Below, piece after piece: positions 35,102-44,878 of a stretch of DNA of 64,000 nt; the first letter of the stretch is position 1; every line of letters starts with the position of its first letter. The notes under the pieces are model-generated. The model saw only the letters and a program-made list of their open reading frames with translations. It was not told the DNA's origin and ran no database searches. The stretch is from assembly GCA_019913005.1 (NCBI GenBank), contig JAIOHL010000038.1, positions 1-64,000 of the forward strand, read 5' to 3'. The stretch comes from Anaerolineae bacterium (GTDB lineage: Bacteria > Chloroflexota > Anaerolineae > Aggregatilineales > J027). The translations under genes and the position numbers were made by a program.

Positions 35102-35242
35102 TTTCAAAAATGCTCCCTTGTGATAACAAACATCGCCCACTGCCCTTAGTATACGCTACCTTAAGCAGTGAGCGATGTTTGATAACAAAATAAAATGTCG
35201 TTAGCCCTAAAAACCGCGCAGCACCTTCAATGTAGATATAGA

Positions 35243-35554
35243 CTACCGACGGGTTGAAACCACCGAGTTATCACCACTGAAAGGATTGGGCACATAGCGA
35301 TCTGCGTGCCAATCATTGTGCCACTGACCGGGATTATCCCCTTCATGAACCAGATACCGGAATTGGAAATCTTGGTCCAAGGGCAAATCTACCGTAATTT
35401 GATAAGATTTGGCTTTTAGTTCCATCAGGGTCGCTGTTTCATCCCAGTTGTTAAAGTCACCAACCAGATAGACCTTAACGGAATCAGACGCAAGCGATTC
35501 TGGCAGAACAAAAGTCACTTTGCATTTGGTTTTCAGGAATTGCTTTTTTAACAT
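35243..35554 (-). CDS. Stand-alone CBM48 (isoamylase N-terminal-like) glycogen-binding protein
   Basis: A 103-residue protein that is little more than one early-set carbohydrate-binding domain. VKVYLVGDFNNWDETATLMEL and the following YQITVDLPLDQDFQFRYLV contain the GxFNxW signature and the strand pattern of CBM48/AMPK glycogen-binding modules. Start ATG has a GGAG eight bases upstream. It precedes the debranching enzyme gene by 141 bases in the same direction, so it probably recruits an enzyme to glycogen or senses glycogen. Confidence 0.82.
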   Translation of the reverse strand: MLKKQFLKTKCKVTFVLPESLASDSVKVYLVGDFNNWDETATLMELKAKSYQITVDLPLDQDFQFRYLVHEGDNPGQWHNDWHADRYVPNPFSGDNSVVSTRR

Positions 35555-35704
35555 CGAGTCTCCTCGCTTATGAACACTTATCCCTATTGTACAAGCATTT
35601 TTTGTGAAAAATAAGGCTCTATTACCGCAACTATTTGGCTGTCTTAACCAAATACTGGGGTTTTGATGTGGTGATTTTTACGAACCACCCGATGATCTTT
35701 ATCC

Positions 35705-36856
35705 TCACCTCCCTTGCACCCCCACACGCGGACTATCCAATGTATTGTTATTAGAGTATCCCGCCCGTGCGAAAATTTGACCATTCGCCCCGGTTGGCAC
35801 TAACCAGCTAATCCGACCACCATCACTCGGCAGTGGATCACGCCCCACCGTATATTGACTGCCATCTGTCCCCACAAAATAGAAATCAATATAGCTGGCA
35901 TCTGTCGGCGCACCATTCCATGTAATCGTCACTGAGGCATTCGAGGTCAGTAAATAGATACGGCCATCAAACCCGGAGAACGGCGTAATCTGCAAACTGC
36001 CTGTCCCGGTCACATAATTAGGGTCATAAATCACATGCAAAATATTGGAGGTCGTCGTGCCAAATTCGTTTTCAGCGACGGCAGTGAAAAATAGTTCCGT
36101 ATCAAATTCGCTGAATGTATACGATACCCGCGTCCCATCAAACGGATCATTATCAATCCCCACCTGTACCGGTGCAGGGTCAATCGCCGTTGTTCCAGCG
36201 TAATAGCGTACCTGATCGGCATCACTCACCACCCCGGCATCCAGCGCGACGGTGGGTTGCAGTGTAATCGAAACCCCATCCGAGCGTAACGAGGTCGGTG
36301 AGGCCACCAATTGCTGACGAAATACTGGACGATTGCCCGTCAATACACCTTGACTCTGTGTTGCTGTCGGGGTGCTGGTGCGAATCGTCGTAAGTGGCTG
36401 GGTTGGGACAATAAACGTGGGTGGAATGGTCAAGACCGCCGTCGCCCCAATCGGCAAACTGGGCAAATACATGACCTGCCCAACAAAAATCGAGTCGGCG
36501 TTGGTGATACAGTTACCCTGCTGAATCGCATCTACCGTTGTGCCGAGATTAAATGCGAGACCGAAGAGCGTATCACCCGTCGAAACCACATAGGGCTGCC
36601 ACCCCGCCGGAATGCTGCATGTCCCAGTTGAGGAAACATTGGAGGTTGGCACAATCACCGTCCCCCCAATAGCGACGGTTGGCGGTGCGAAGCCTTGAAT
36701 GGTAGCGGTGGCGAAATATTGTTGGGTCAAAACGGCAGGATTCGGCGGCCCCGGCGTGATGGTGATGAGACGCGGGGTATCGGTTTCATCCCCACCGCCT
36801 CCACACGCAACCAAAATTAGGGCCAATAATGTCAATATCCACACCCGATGCCGCAT
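35705..36856 (-). CDS. LysM-domain lipoprotein
   Basis: A 383-residue exported lipoprotein. The signal peptide ends in a lipobox (ILVAC), followed by a Gly/Asp/Thr-rich linker. A LysM module lies at about residues 80-135 (PYVVSTGDTLFGLAFNLGTTVDAIQQGN and GQVMYLP), which binds peptidoglycan or chitin-like glycans. The rest (about 180-383) consists of beta-rich Ig-like stretches (VSYTFSEFDTELFFTAVAENEFG, SVTITWNGAP). Probably tethered to the outer face of the cell envelope. No enzymatic domain is visible. Confidence 0.8.
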   Translation of the reverse strand: MRHRVWILTLLALILVACGGGGDETDTPRLITITPGPPNPAVLTQQYFATATIQGFAPPTVAIGGTVIVPTSNVSSTGTCSIPAGWQPYVVSTGDTLFGLAFNLGTTVDAIQQGNCITNADSIFVGQVMYLPSLPIGATAVLTIPPTFIVPTQPLTTIRTSTPTATQSQGVLTGNRPVFRQQLVASPTSLRSDGVSITLQPTVALDAGVVSDADQVRYYAGTTAIDPAPVQVGIDNDPFDGTRVSYTFSEFDTELFFTAVAENEFGTTTSNILHVIYDPNYVTGTGSLQITPFSGFDGRIYLLTSNASVTITWNGAPTDASYIDFYFVGTDGSQYTVGRDPLPSDGGRISWLVPTGANGQIFARAGYSNNNTLDSPRVGVQGR

Positions 36857-37024
36857 ATTGGTTGCCTCTCAGAAATTAGCCCCTCTATTAACATTATCTA
36901 ATTTAATGGTACGTTTAATGAGCGCTAGAAGCAAGCCTAACGCCTCAAAACTGGGGGTATGTGTAGAAAGTGAACGGCCATTGAGTGAGCGGTGTATATT
37001 CCCAAAATAGTGGAAAGGCCATTG

Positions 37025-38164
37025 ATGCGGACCACCAAAAGACTTCCTTTCTATTTCAGCCTACTGTTCGTTTTCCTGTTTATCCCTCTGTCCATAAGTT
37101 TCGGTCAACAAGCCGATGATACAGTGCCCATCCAGCACCGTGCCAATGCCCAACGCACCGGGGTCTACAACGTGCCTGCCATGCGTGAATTCAACGGCAT
37201 CCAATGGCAGCGCAGCATCGGACGGGTCGCCCACGCCTCACCCCTCTATGCCAACGGTGTCTTGTATATCTCCAACCTCGAATCCGAATTCTACGCCGTC
37301 GCCCCGACCACTGGGGAGACTCTCTGGCGCTACGATGCCATCCGCAACGGTTTTTCAGCGGCTGCGGTTGCTGATGGAGTCGTTTATGTTGGAAGTGAGG
37401 ACCGCAAACTGCTGGCCCTTGACGCCGCGACAGGCGAAGAACTGTGGTCGTTTCGCACAGCCGCGATGATTTATACCGCACCGTTGATCGTTGGGAACAC
37501 AGTCTATTTCGGTAGCGGGGACGGCGTTTTCTATGCCATAGATCGAGTGTCGGGCGCGGAAATCTGGCGCTACGAAACAGGCAAACGCCCGCTATGGCCC
37601 GCCCTATCAGATGGAACGACGATCTATTGGGTCGCTGAAGACGGTCTATACGCCGCTGATGCTGTTAGTGGTGCAATAAAGTGGCAAATCACCGGAAACA
37701 GTCGATGGGCACCCCCGGCCCTCCATGACGGCGTAATTTACGCAGGTAATTCCGACAGCCACGCCTATGCCATCAATGCTGAAGATGGGTCTATTTTGTG
37801 GGATTTTGTGGGTCGGGGAGACGATTGGTCAGGGCCAGCAATTTATAACGGCATGATTTTCATCGGCAACAAAGCCAACCTCTTCTATGCGCTAGATAGT
37901 GAGACGGGTGAGGAAATCTGGTTATTCGAGACCGAAGATTGGACAGTTGCTGATCCAATTATTGCGGACGGGGTAGTTTATTTTGGGGTCGGCAACCACA
38001 ACAACATAGACGGCCCACGTCACCTCCATGCGTTGGATACAGCCACAGGTGAGGAATTTTGGTCATTTCAAGCGGAGGGGCGACTCCTAACCGCGCCAGC
38101 TATTTCTGACGACGGCACATTGTACATTGCTACTGTCACCGGGATGCTCTATGCGCTGCATTGA
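37025..38164 (+). CDS. Secreted PQQ-like beta-propeller repeat protein
   Basis: A 379-residue protein with a signal peptide (LPFYFSLLFVFLFIPLSISFG, cleaved near FGQQ) and about seven repeats of the PQQ/YwtB kind: each has DGVVYVGS, YALDAATGEELW or similar (for example KLLALDAATGEELWSF, FYAIDRVSGAEIWRY, FYALDSETGEEIWLF, LHALDTATGEEFWSF). These build a propeller; no PQQ-dehydrogenase catalytic residues are seen, so a scaffold role is likely. The start is ATG 37025 with GGAAAGG six bases upstream rather than the GTG at 36992. It is divergent from the LysM lipoprotein and convergent with murJ. Confidence 0.85.
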   Translation: MRTTKRLPFYFSLLFVFLFIPLSISFGQQADDTVPIQHRANAQRTGVYNVPAMREFNGIQWQRSIGRVAHASPLYANGVLYISNLESEFYAVAPTTGETLWRYDAIRNGFSAAAVADGVVYVGSEDRKLLALDAATGEELWSFRTAAMIYTAPLIVGNTVYFGSGDGVFYAIDRVSGAEIWRYETGKRPLWPALSDGTTIYWVAEDGLYAADAVSGAIKWQITGNSRWAPPALHDGVIYAGNSDSHAYAINAEDGSILWDFVGRGDDWSGPAIYNGMIFIGNKANLFYALDSETGEEIWLFETEDWTVADPIIADGVVYFGVGNHNNIDGPRHLHALDTATGEEFWSFQAEGRLLTAPAISDDGTLYIATVTGMLYALH

Positions 38165-38171
38165 TTTTCAT

Positions 38172-38191
38172 GGGGGTTGTATATGACCCCC
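38172..38191. terminator. Short GC hairpin between convergent genes
   Basis: GGGGGT and ACCCCC with an 8-base loop between the PQQ-like gene and murJ, so it can serve both directions. Confidence 0.45.
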
Positions 38192-38197
38192 TTCCCT

Positions 38198-39907
38198 CTA
38201 TATCGCCGATGGGCTGACCTCAGGAGTGATAGGGGTGGATTCCTTACCCCGTCCCCGCCGCAGCATATCGGGAAGCTGCCGCACTTCTTCCACTTTGAAG
38301 ATCAGCGCTCCAATCAGGAAAAACACACCGCCGAGTACCCCACCAACGCCAGCCCGTGCCAAACCCGCAATGCGACTCGTCCCCTCAAAAATCGAATGGG
38401 CCAGCGCATAATCTACCAAAAACACCGGAATCGCCATCAACACCGTCGCCGCGAGAGTACGATAAATGGCAGTCTGGATGCGCGATTCGTCCACATCCTG
38501 CCAGCGCCGTTTCAAAATCACGAACATCAACCCCAACTCGACCATAAACGACACCAGATAGCCAATCGCGGGGCCACCCACCCCCAACGGCCCGTATAAA
38601 CTGATGCCCTCCACATTGTCGTAAATCAGATAGCCGACCACGACCACCAATACCGTTGCCGCCGTCGCCACCGCCGATACAATCAGCGGGGTCATGGTAT
38701 CTTTCATAGCGTAAAATGCCCGTGTCACGACCTCATGCACCGCTTGGAACACCAGCGCAATCCCCATGACCTGCACTACCGCATAAACCAAACGGGCCTC
38801 GTCGGGGTCGGTAAACAAAATTTGCACCGCAGGCCGTCCAATCAAGATCATGCCTGCCCCCGCCGGGATGCACCCCACCAAAATGAAGCGTACTGCCTGC
38901 GAGAACATCTTGCGCCGCTGTTCGACATCCCCCAATTCCGTCAGGGCCGCCAACGATGGAAAGATCACAAAGGCCATCGCCGTGCCAATCAGCGCTTCGG
39001 GGATGTCCATAATCCGCACGCCCCAACCGAACGCACTCAGCGCCCCTTCCCCCAACCGTGACGCAATATTGCTGATAGCAAATAGGTTAATCGCAAACAG
39101 GCCACTCGCCAAAATTCGTGGAATCAGCAGCCTCACCACATGACGCAGTTGGGGGTCTTTCCAGCCAAGTGTTGGACTCCATTTGGCTTTAAATCGGAAC
39201 AGGCCCGGCACTTGAATGGCAAAATGCAGCAGCGCTCCCAAAACCGTCCCCCATGCCACGCCATAAATCCCAAATGGGCCTGTAAATACAATCACGCCGA
39301 ACAGCAGGCCGAGGTCATAAAAAATTGGCGCGAGGACAGGCAACAAAAAGTGGTTATGCCCATTCAGTACCCCCGTAAATAAGCTACTGAGGGGGAAAAT
39401 CATGACCGTTATCAGCAGAATCCGCATCAATTCAACGGTTTGCTTGACCTCGCCATCGCTAAATCCGGGGGCTAAGATTTCGCGCACCAGTAGCGGGGCC
39501 ATCACCAACACCATCACCCCCAACACCAAGCTGATAATCAGCATGGTATTAAACACCTGACTCGCCAATCGCCATGCCCCCGCGCCATCCCGCCGATTGA
39601 GTAAGCCGCTAAACAGCGGAATAAATGCCACCGATACCGCCCCCACCCCAATCAACCGAATGATATTGTCGGGGATGAGGCTGGCTGCAACATAAGTATC
39701 TTGGTCAGAACTAGTGCCAAAGCGATCCGCTAAAATCACCACCTGCCCCAAGCTGACCAGTTTCGTTGCCAAAAAGCCAATCATGACGACCAGCGTGGAA
39801 CGTATCAGCCGTTTGGCGCTTAAGGGGGCGGCGTGGCGTGTGGGGTCATCCGCATCCGCAGGGGGTGGGACAACCGGGGTTTCCATAAGTTCAGGTGTTT
39901 GGGTCAT
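38198..39907 (-). CDS. murJ: Lipid II flippase MurJ (MviN family)
   Basis: A 569-residue integral membrane protein with about 14 helices of the MOP exporter superfamily. Segments typical of MurJ are KLVSLGQVVILADRFGTSSDQDTYVAASLIPD near the N-terminus, AVSVAFIPLFSGLLNR, and LVVMAPLLVREILAPGF; the positively charged central cavity residues lie in such helices. It moves lipid-linked peptidoglycan precursors across the cytoplasmic membrane. A short proline-rich cytoplasmic N-terminus precedes the first helix. Start ATG 39907 has only a weak Shine-Dalgarno; M8 is an alternative. Confidence 0.88.
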   Translation of the reverse strand: MTQTPELMETPVVPPPADADDPTRHAAPLSAKRLIRSTLVVMIGFLATKLVSLGQVVILADRFGTSSDQDTYVAASLIPDNIIRLIGVGAVSVAFIPLFSGLLNRRDGAGAWRLASQVFNTMLIISLVLGVMVLVMAPLLVREILAPGFSDGEVKQTVELMRILLITVMIFPLSSLFTGVLNGHNHFLLPVLAPIFYDLGLLFGVIVFTGPFGIYGVAWGTVLGALLHFAIQVPGLFRFKAKWSPTLGWKDPQLRHVVRLLIPRILASGLFAINLFAISNIASRLGEGALSAFGWGVRIMDIPEALIGTAMAFVIFPSLAALTELGDVEQRRKMFSQAVRFILVGCIPAGAGMILIGRPAVQILFTDPDEARLVYAVVQVMGIALVFQAVHEVVTRAFYAMKDTMTPLIVSAVATAATVLVVVVGYLIYDNVEGISLYGPLGVGGPAIGYLVSFMVELGLMFVILKRRWQDVDESRIQTAIYRTLAATVLMAIPVFLVDYALAHSIFEGTSRIAGLARAGVGGVLGGVFFLIGALIFKVEEVRQLPDMLRRGRGKESTPITPEVSPSAI

Positions 39908-40014
39908 GCCAATGCCTCAACTGCATCATTCGAAAACAAGTCGGGCATTGTACCGCAGTTAAGGGGGAGGAACTAGCAGCGGAAGGTTGTAGTCAGAAAA
40001 TCACCCAATCCCAT

Positions 40015-41286
40015 TTACCGAAAGGGTTGATTTACGAGGCAGTCCCGATAACTCTCCATAAAACTAGCGGCTATGCGATTGGCAGTCTCTTGGTTCGAAT
40101 CTGAAATGCTCACTCCAAGATTCTCCGAGTCGAAAAAAACGGTCAGACCTTCTTCATGGGTTACAGCGTAAAATCCAAATAGGGTATGACCTGTAAAATG
40201 CCGGATTTTGGATGGTGTGATTGCTGTTGTAATTTTCTTGCCCGTCTTAACATTGAAAATATGCAGATATGGCGCATCTTTGACATAAAAGGCAAGTGTT
40301 CTTCCGTTGTCAACAAACTGAAGATACCTCTCCCCTCGATTAGTGCCCGTGTAAAACCCCGCTATCAGGTTTCCCGACTCAAACTCATACATGCAAATCA
40401 TAGTATGGTTTTTATGCAACATCAAATCTGGATTGGTAAAAAAGGCAATCACCCGTCCATCAACAGAGAAAACCGGGCTATACGCCATATACTCAGATCG
40501 GCGGGGTGCAGGTTTCGAGTAGAAAAAAAGGCGTTTCTCAATAGGCATAGATTGGTAAACATAGTAACCACATTGGTATTCTGTCCAGACCGCACTAAAT
40601 AATTTACCGCTTGGATGCAAAACCGCATTTCGCCCATAGGACTGATCTTCCAAAACATTGGCTTCGCTTGTGCCAGTACGATAATTCCATATTCCCCAAT
40701 CAATCCCTCCGTTATTGCTGGTAATCAGATACCAGATTTTTTCATCATCGGGAAAGAACCCACCTCTAGTAAACTCTGCATCATTTTCCACGTGATACTC
40801 ATAGGGAATCTCTTGTTTTTCATAATTCCATATCAGTATGTGTTTATCAAAAACAAATAGAATAAACGATTGAACTTCATGATGAACGACATCCCGAATT
40901 TGACGCGACGACAGCGAAATGGGAACCAAATATTCCATCTCGATAATCATGCCAGATTTGCTAATATTAAGAACCTTACAATCTACAGCATCGGATGTTT
41001 GTTGTGTAAAATAGAATAGTTTTAGTTTACTTGGATGCCAAACAGCAAAAGCACCTTTTTCGTCTCTTATTTGGTGGGCATCGAATTGAGCAAACCGCTC
41101 ATATTCAATAAATGGATGTTTTTCTGACATAACGTGCTGGTAGGTAGCTTCATCTAGCCACCATCCACTGTAAGGAATCATTTTCTTCTGCTTATCCACT
41201 GCCCGATTACCTTTGCGACGCAAAATTGTCTTGAGAATTCGTTGGAGGATGAATTTATATAGTTTTGGTAGTTTTGAAGAATGCAC
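40015..41286 (-). CDS. Propeller-like protein of unknown function
   Basis: A 423-residue soluble protein without a signal peptide. Its middle and C-terminal parts have repeated beta-hairpins of the WD40/PD40 flavour (FARGGFFPDDEKIWYLI, AVLHPSGKLFSAVW, PVFSVDGRVIAFFTN, QFVDNGRTLAFYVK, YLHIFNVKTGKK), suggesting a degenerate six- or seven-bladed propeller. The start is GTG with GGAG eight bases upstream. It is rich in Lys, Tyr and Phe with lower GC than its neighbours, hinting at recent acquisition. No family assigned. Confidence 0.6.
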   Translation of the reverse strand: MHSSKLPKLYKFILQRILKTILRRKGNRAVDKQKKMIPYSGWWLDEATYQHVMSEKHPFIEYERFAQFDAHQIRDEKGAFAVWHPSKLKLFYFTQQTSDAVDCKVLNISKSGMIIEMEYLVPISLSSRQIRDVVHHEVQSFILFVFDKHILIWNYEKQEIPYEYHVENDAEFTRGGFFPDDEKIWYLITSNNGGIDWGIWNYRTGTSEANVLEDQSYGRNAVLHPSGKLFSAVWTEYQCGYYVYQSMPIEKRLFFYSKPAPRRSEYMAYSPVFSVDGRVIAFFTNPDLMLHKNHTMICMYEFESGNLIAGFYTGTNRGERYLQFVDNGRTLAFYVKDAPYLHIFNVKTGKKITTAITPSKIRHFTGHTLFGFYAVTHEEGLTVFFDSENLGVSISDSNQETANRIAASFMESYRDCLVNQPFR

Positions 41287-41532
41287 TCACTTGCTCCAGC
41301 TAGATTATTTAGTCTAAGGGTAGAGTGTCGCGCTAAACACTGACCAGCCTATCCATTCTACTTATATAACCTCCTAATATCAAACAATACTACCCTTTCA
41401 AGTTACCATTAACCACCATTTCGGAACAGGGACACCTAAAAATGTGTCAGGATGGGTCTTGAGATATTGTCGAAACTCCCCTAAAATAGAACGCCTTGCG
41501 CTCACCCTTTAACACCCTATGGAGGAAGTTCG

Positions 41533-43374
41533 ATGCGTCTGGGGATTGACTTCGGCACGACCAATTCAGCGGTGGCTCTGTATGACGGCGCCAATCTCTA
41601 CGGGGTAGAAATTGACCCCACCAGCGAAAATTCTGATATTCTCCCTTCCCTGATCTACCTCACCCGCGAATACGATACTCATCTTGGCCTCGATGCTATA
41701 CGCGAATACGCCAAGCGCGAAACAGGCCGTTCGGTCAAATGGCGCAAAAAACTCATCGGTGCATTTGAGGTCACGGTTGCTGGGCCGGGGAGTGGGCCAA
41801 TCGTGTTTATGCAAGACGCCTACGCCTTTTATGATGATGCCGCCTTTGGACGCCTGCTCCAATCCGTCAAGACCGCCCTCCGCAACCCCACCTATCAAGG
41901 CACCCAGATTTTTGACCGCTTTTTTACCCTTGATGAACTCATCGCCATTCTGTTGAAATCGCTCCGAATCAGCGCCGAAACCCAATTTGACCAACCCTGT
42001 ACCGAGCTTGTGTTGGGTCGTCCGGTGCGATTTTCGCATGATCCCGTTGTGGATCGCCGTGCCGAAGAAGTCCTATTTAAAGCCGCACGCTGGGCCGGAT
42101 TCGAAAATATCCGCTTCCAGCCTGAACCGATTGGCGCGACCTTCCTGTATCACATCCACAGCGAAGACCGTCAGCGCGTGTTGGTGTTCGATTTCGGCGG
42201 CGGCACGCTCGACTTTACCATTGCCGATGTCGGGGCAGGCATCGCGCCGGAAATAATCACCACACACGGCGTTCTGGTCGGCGGGGATGATCTGGACAAG
42301 CGCATTATGGAGTCGCTGCTGAAATATTTTGGGGCGGGTCTCAAAATTGGTAATCAACCCTTCCCATATGAAATTCTGGATATGCTGCTCAATTGGCAAA
42401 CCATGCCCGATGTCAGCCGACCCGAATACCGCGATGTCCTCTACGATTTTCGCCAGCATAGCCCTAAACCCCAAATCATTGACGCTCTCGAAACGCTGGT
42501 GAGCAACAAATTGGGATTCGCGCTATTCAAGGAAATCGAGCGCGTCAAAAAACAGCTTTCCACCGATATGATGGCCCACCTCGAATTTCACCATGACCCC
42601 ATCCACATCCGCGAAGTCATCACCCGCCCTCAATTTGAGCGCATGATTAGAAACGAAATCCGCGAGGTCGAAACGGGTCTGTTGGAAACACTGCAAAAAG
42701 CCGACATGACCGCCGACGATATTGATGTCGTGCTGCGGACGGGTGGCTCATCTATGATTCCCATCTTTATCCAGATGCTAGAACGGCATTTTGGCAAAGC
42801 GAAAATCCACGAGATGCACCCCCTGATTTCAATTGTCGGGGGTCTTGGCATCGCGGCCCATGAAGGGTTTGGGCCATATCCGGTCTATGCCCATCGCTAC
42901 CCCTCTGAGGGCAATATCGAGACAGTAGTCAGCAATATTGGGGTCTTCAGCGGTAAGCCCTACGAACTCTACCTGCTGCACAACGGCGAACCTTGCTATA
43001 TTGACCAAGACACCGTTTTCAAGAAAATCCCCCTCCTCCTCAGCCGCCTACCCGCCATCCGGCCTGCCCAAGCCGATTATCAACTGGAAACCGACCATTT
43101 CCTTGAATTTGAACTGGCCTATCCGTCTACCCTATACGTAGCATTTACGGGTACAGCGTCCAGCCTCCCCAATTGGCTGCGTAACTGGGAACTCACCGAC
43201 GACACGTTGGATACATGGGATGAATGGGTCGGCCTCAAACGTTTTAAAATCTACACACAAGATTTCCCCACTGGCAAAGTCACCCTCGGCAGCACCCGCG
43301 CCTATGGCTATCTCGGCAAGGTCAATCTTCAATATATGGTGTTCATCCAAGCCAAATTTTTTACACTCGCATAA
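41533..43374 (+). CDS. Hsp70-family ATPase (YegD/DnaK-like)
   Basis: A 613-residue actin-fold ATPase related to DnaK. Phosphate-1 motif GIDFGTTNSAVALYDG at the N-terminus, phosphate-2 motif RVLVFDFGGGTLDFTIADVG and adenosine motif DVVLRTGGSSMIPIF are intact. The C-terminal 160 residues do not match the DnaK substrate-binding domain or lid; they contain beta-rich stretches and no EEVD-like tail, as in YegD-type Hsp70 relatives. The start follows TGGAGG six to seven bases upstream. It is the first gene of a plus-strand group with a HEAT/zinc-ribbon protein and an esterase. Confidence 0.85.
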   Translation: MRLGIDFGTTNSAVALYDGANLYGVEIDPTSENSDILPSLIYLTREYDTHLGLDAIREYAKRETGRSVKWRKKLIGAFEVTVAGPGSGPIVFMQDAYAFYDDAAFGRLLQSVKTALRNPTYQGTQIFDRFFTLDELIAILLKSLRISAETQFDQPCTELVLGRPVRFSHDPVVDRRAEEVLFKAARWAGFENIRFQPEPIGATFLYHIHSEDRQRVLVFDFGGGTLDFTIADVGAGIAPEIITTHGVLVGGDDLDKRIMESLLKYFGAGLKIGNQPFPYEILDMLLNWQTMPDVSRPEYRDVLYDFRQHSPKPQIIDALETLVSNKLGFALFKEIERVKKQLSTDMMAHLEFHHDPIHIREVITRPQFERMIRNEIREVETGLLETLQKADMTADDIDVVLRTGGSSMIPIFIQMLERHFGKAKIHEMHPLISIVGGLGIAAHEGFGPYPVYAHRYPSEGNIETVVSNIGVFSGKPYELYLLHNGEPCYIDQDTVFKKIPLLLSRLPAIRPAQADYQLETDHFLEFELAYPSTLYVAFTGTASSLPNWLRNWELTDDTLDTWDEWVGLKRFKIYTQDFPTGKVTLGSTRAYGYLGKVNLQYMVFIQAKFFTLA

Positions 43375-43441
43375 CACATCCTTAGCCATTCTCGGCCTAT
43401 AATCTGAATATCACGACAATTGAACGAAATGGAGCAGCGTA

Positions 43442-43819
43442 ATGCGCCGCCGATTCATGGGCCGTCCGATGATGCGCCCCCAACCCACTCCACAACGTAA
43501 AATGTTTATCCAACAGCTACGCGAGATGGGGTTTAGCCCCGACCCCAATGTGCGGAAACAGGCCATTGTTACGCTGGATGGGTTACGAAATCCGCGTGCC
43601 ATTCTCGCCCTAAGCAACATCGCCGAAAACGACCCCGACCCCGAAGTCCGCGCCCTTGCCCAACAAAGCCTCGCCCGAAAAGTGCAAAATATTGGCGCAC
43701 CCGGTCAAGCCTCTGCCAAAGTCATTTGGGATTGTGATGCCTGTGGAACTCGTGATATTGAAGGGGCGGCTTGTCCGAACTGTGGTTCATCCCGTCCCGA
43801 TAAACAGGAGTACATCTAA
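43442..43819 (+). CDS. Small HEAT-repeat protein with C-terminal zinc ribbon
   Basis: A 125-residue protein. An Arg/Pro-rich head (MRRRFMGRPMMRPQPTPQ) precedes two HEAT-like helical pairs (VRKQAIVTLDGLRNPRAILALSNIAEND, PDPEVRALAQQSLARKV) and a zinc ribbon: CDACG and CPNCG, ten residues apart. It lies between an Hsp70-like ATPase and an esterase gene, and its stop codon is followed immediately by the next start (TAAATG). Likely a protein-protein adaptor; function unknown. Confidence 0.72.
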   Translation: MRRRFMGRPMMRPQPTPQRKMFIQQLREMGFSPDPNVRKQAIVTLDGLRNPRAILALSNIAENDPDPEVRALAQQSLARKVQNIGAPGQASAKVIWDCDACGTRDIEGAACPNCGSSRPDKQEYI

Positions 43820-44755
43820 ATGCGCTGCCAGACTTACCTGAGAATAGCCCTGATCGTGCCGATTGTTGGTTGCATCGTTTGCGTCTTGGGAGCGGTGGGC
43901 GTGCGAACGATTTTGGGGCAAGGGCTGGAAACCATTCGGGTGGATGGGCGTGACCGCACGTATATCATCTACACCCCGGATAGTTATGACCCATCTACTC
44001 CCGTGCCGCTAGTATTGGTGCTGCATGGTGGTGGGGGTCATGCTGAAAACGCCCAAAAGATGTCGGAGATGAACGCCGTCGCGGATCGGGAAGGGTTCAT
44101 TGTGGTCTATCCCAACGGAACGGGCCGCTTGGATTATCGCCTACTGACATGGAACGCGGCGGATAACTGTTGTGGTTATGCCCACGACGAAAATGTGGAT
44201 GATGTGCAATTTATCCGCGAATTGATTGAGCAGATTCAGCAGGACTACACCATTGACTCCAATCGCATTTATGTGACAGGCATGTCCAACGGCGGCATGA
44301 TGAGCTACCGACTGGCCTGTGAACTCTCAGACGTAATCACCGCTATTGCCCCGGTTGCCGGAGCGTTTAATCTGGCCGATTGCGAACCCACCCACCCTGT
44401 TTCGGTGATTATTTTTCATGGCACTACTGACGAGCATGTGTTATATAACGGGGGTGAGAGCATTAAGAGCATAGACGGCAAACGGATTGACCAGCCTGTA
44501 TCCGCCGCTGTAGATTTTTGGACGGCCCATAATGCCTGCGCCGCCGAACCCATCTCAACCGAATCAGGCAGCATTGTCACCGATACCTATACCGATTGCA
44601 GTACGGGTGCGGAAGTCACCCTCGTGACGATTGACGGTGGCGGTCATGCGTGGCCGGGGGGCAAACGCGGCTCTCGTCAGGGGGACGAACCCACCCAAGA
44701 AATCAACGCCAGCGAGGTGATGTGGGAATTTTTTGCCGCCCACCCTCGTGGCTAA
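43820..44755 (+). CDS. PHB-depolymerase/LpqC-like esterase (CE1-like), exported
   Basis: A 311-residue alpha/beta-hydrolase. The N-terminal hydrophobic segment (IALIVPIVGCIVCVLGAVGV) is a signal peptide or anchor. The oxyanion loop is LVLVLHGGGGHAENA, the nucleophile Ser is in VTGMSNGGMMSYRLA, an acidic residue is in IIFHGTTDEHV, and the catalytic His is in GGGHAWPGG, a combination typical for esterases of polyhydroxybutyrate and feruloyl type. Cys are frequent (NCCGYAHDE, LACELS, NACAAEP, YTDCSTG), suggesting disulfides. Substrate unknown. The ATG follows the preceding stop without a gap, so translation is coupled. Confidence 0.85.
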   Translation: MRCQTYLRIALIVPIVGCIVCVLGAVGVRTILGQGLETIRVDGRDRTYIIYTPDSYDPSTPVPLVLVLHGGGGHAENAQKMSEMNAVADREGFIVVYPNGTGRLDYRLLTWNAADNCCGYAHDENVDDVQFIRELIEQIQQDYTIDSNRIYVTGMSNGGMMSYRLACELSDVITAIAPVAGAFNLADCEPTHPVSVIIFHGTTDEHVLYNGGESIKSIDGKRIDQPVSAAVDFWTAHNACAAEPISTESGSIVTDTYTDCSTGAEVTLVTIDGGGHAWPGGKRGSRQGDEPTQEINASEVMWEFFAAHPRG

Positions 44756-44878
44756 TTTTCGCTCTCAGGATACTCTCAATAGCTCTCAAAATGTATCCAG
44801 ACGCCGCCCTAGCATAGATTTTCTCCCACCCCTCCGCTAGACTTGCGACTAAGTTCTGAAATTGGGAGAGCGAAAACT

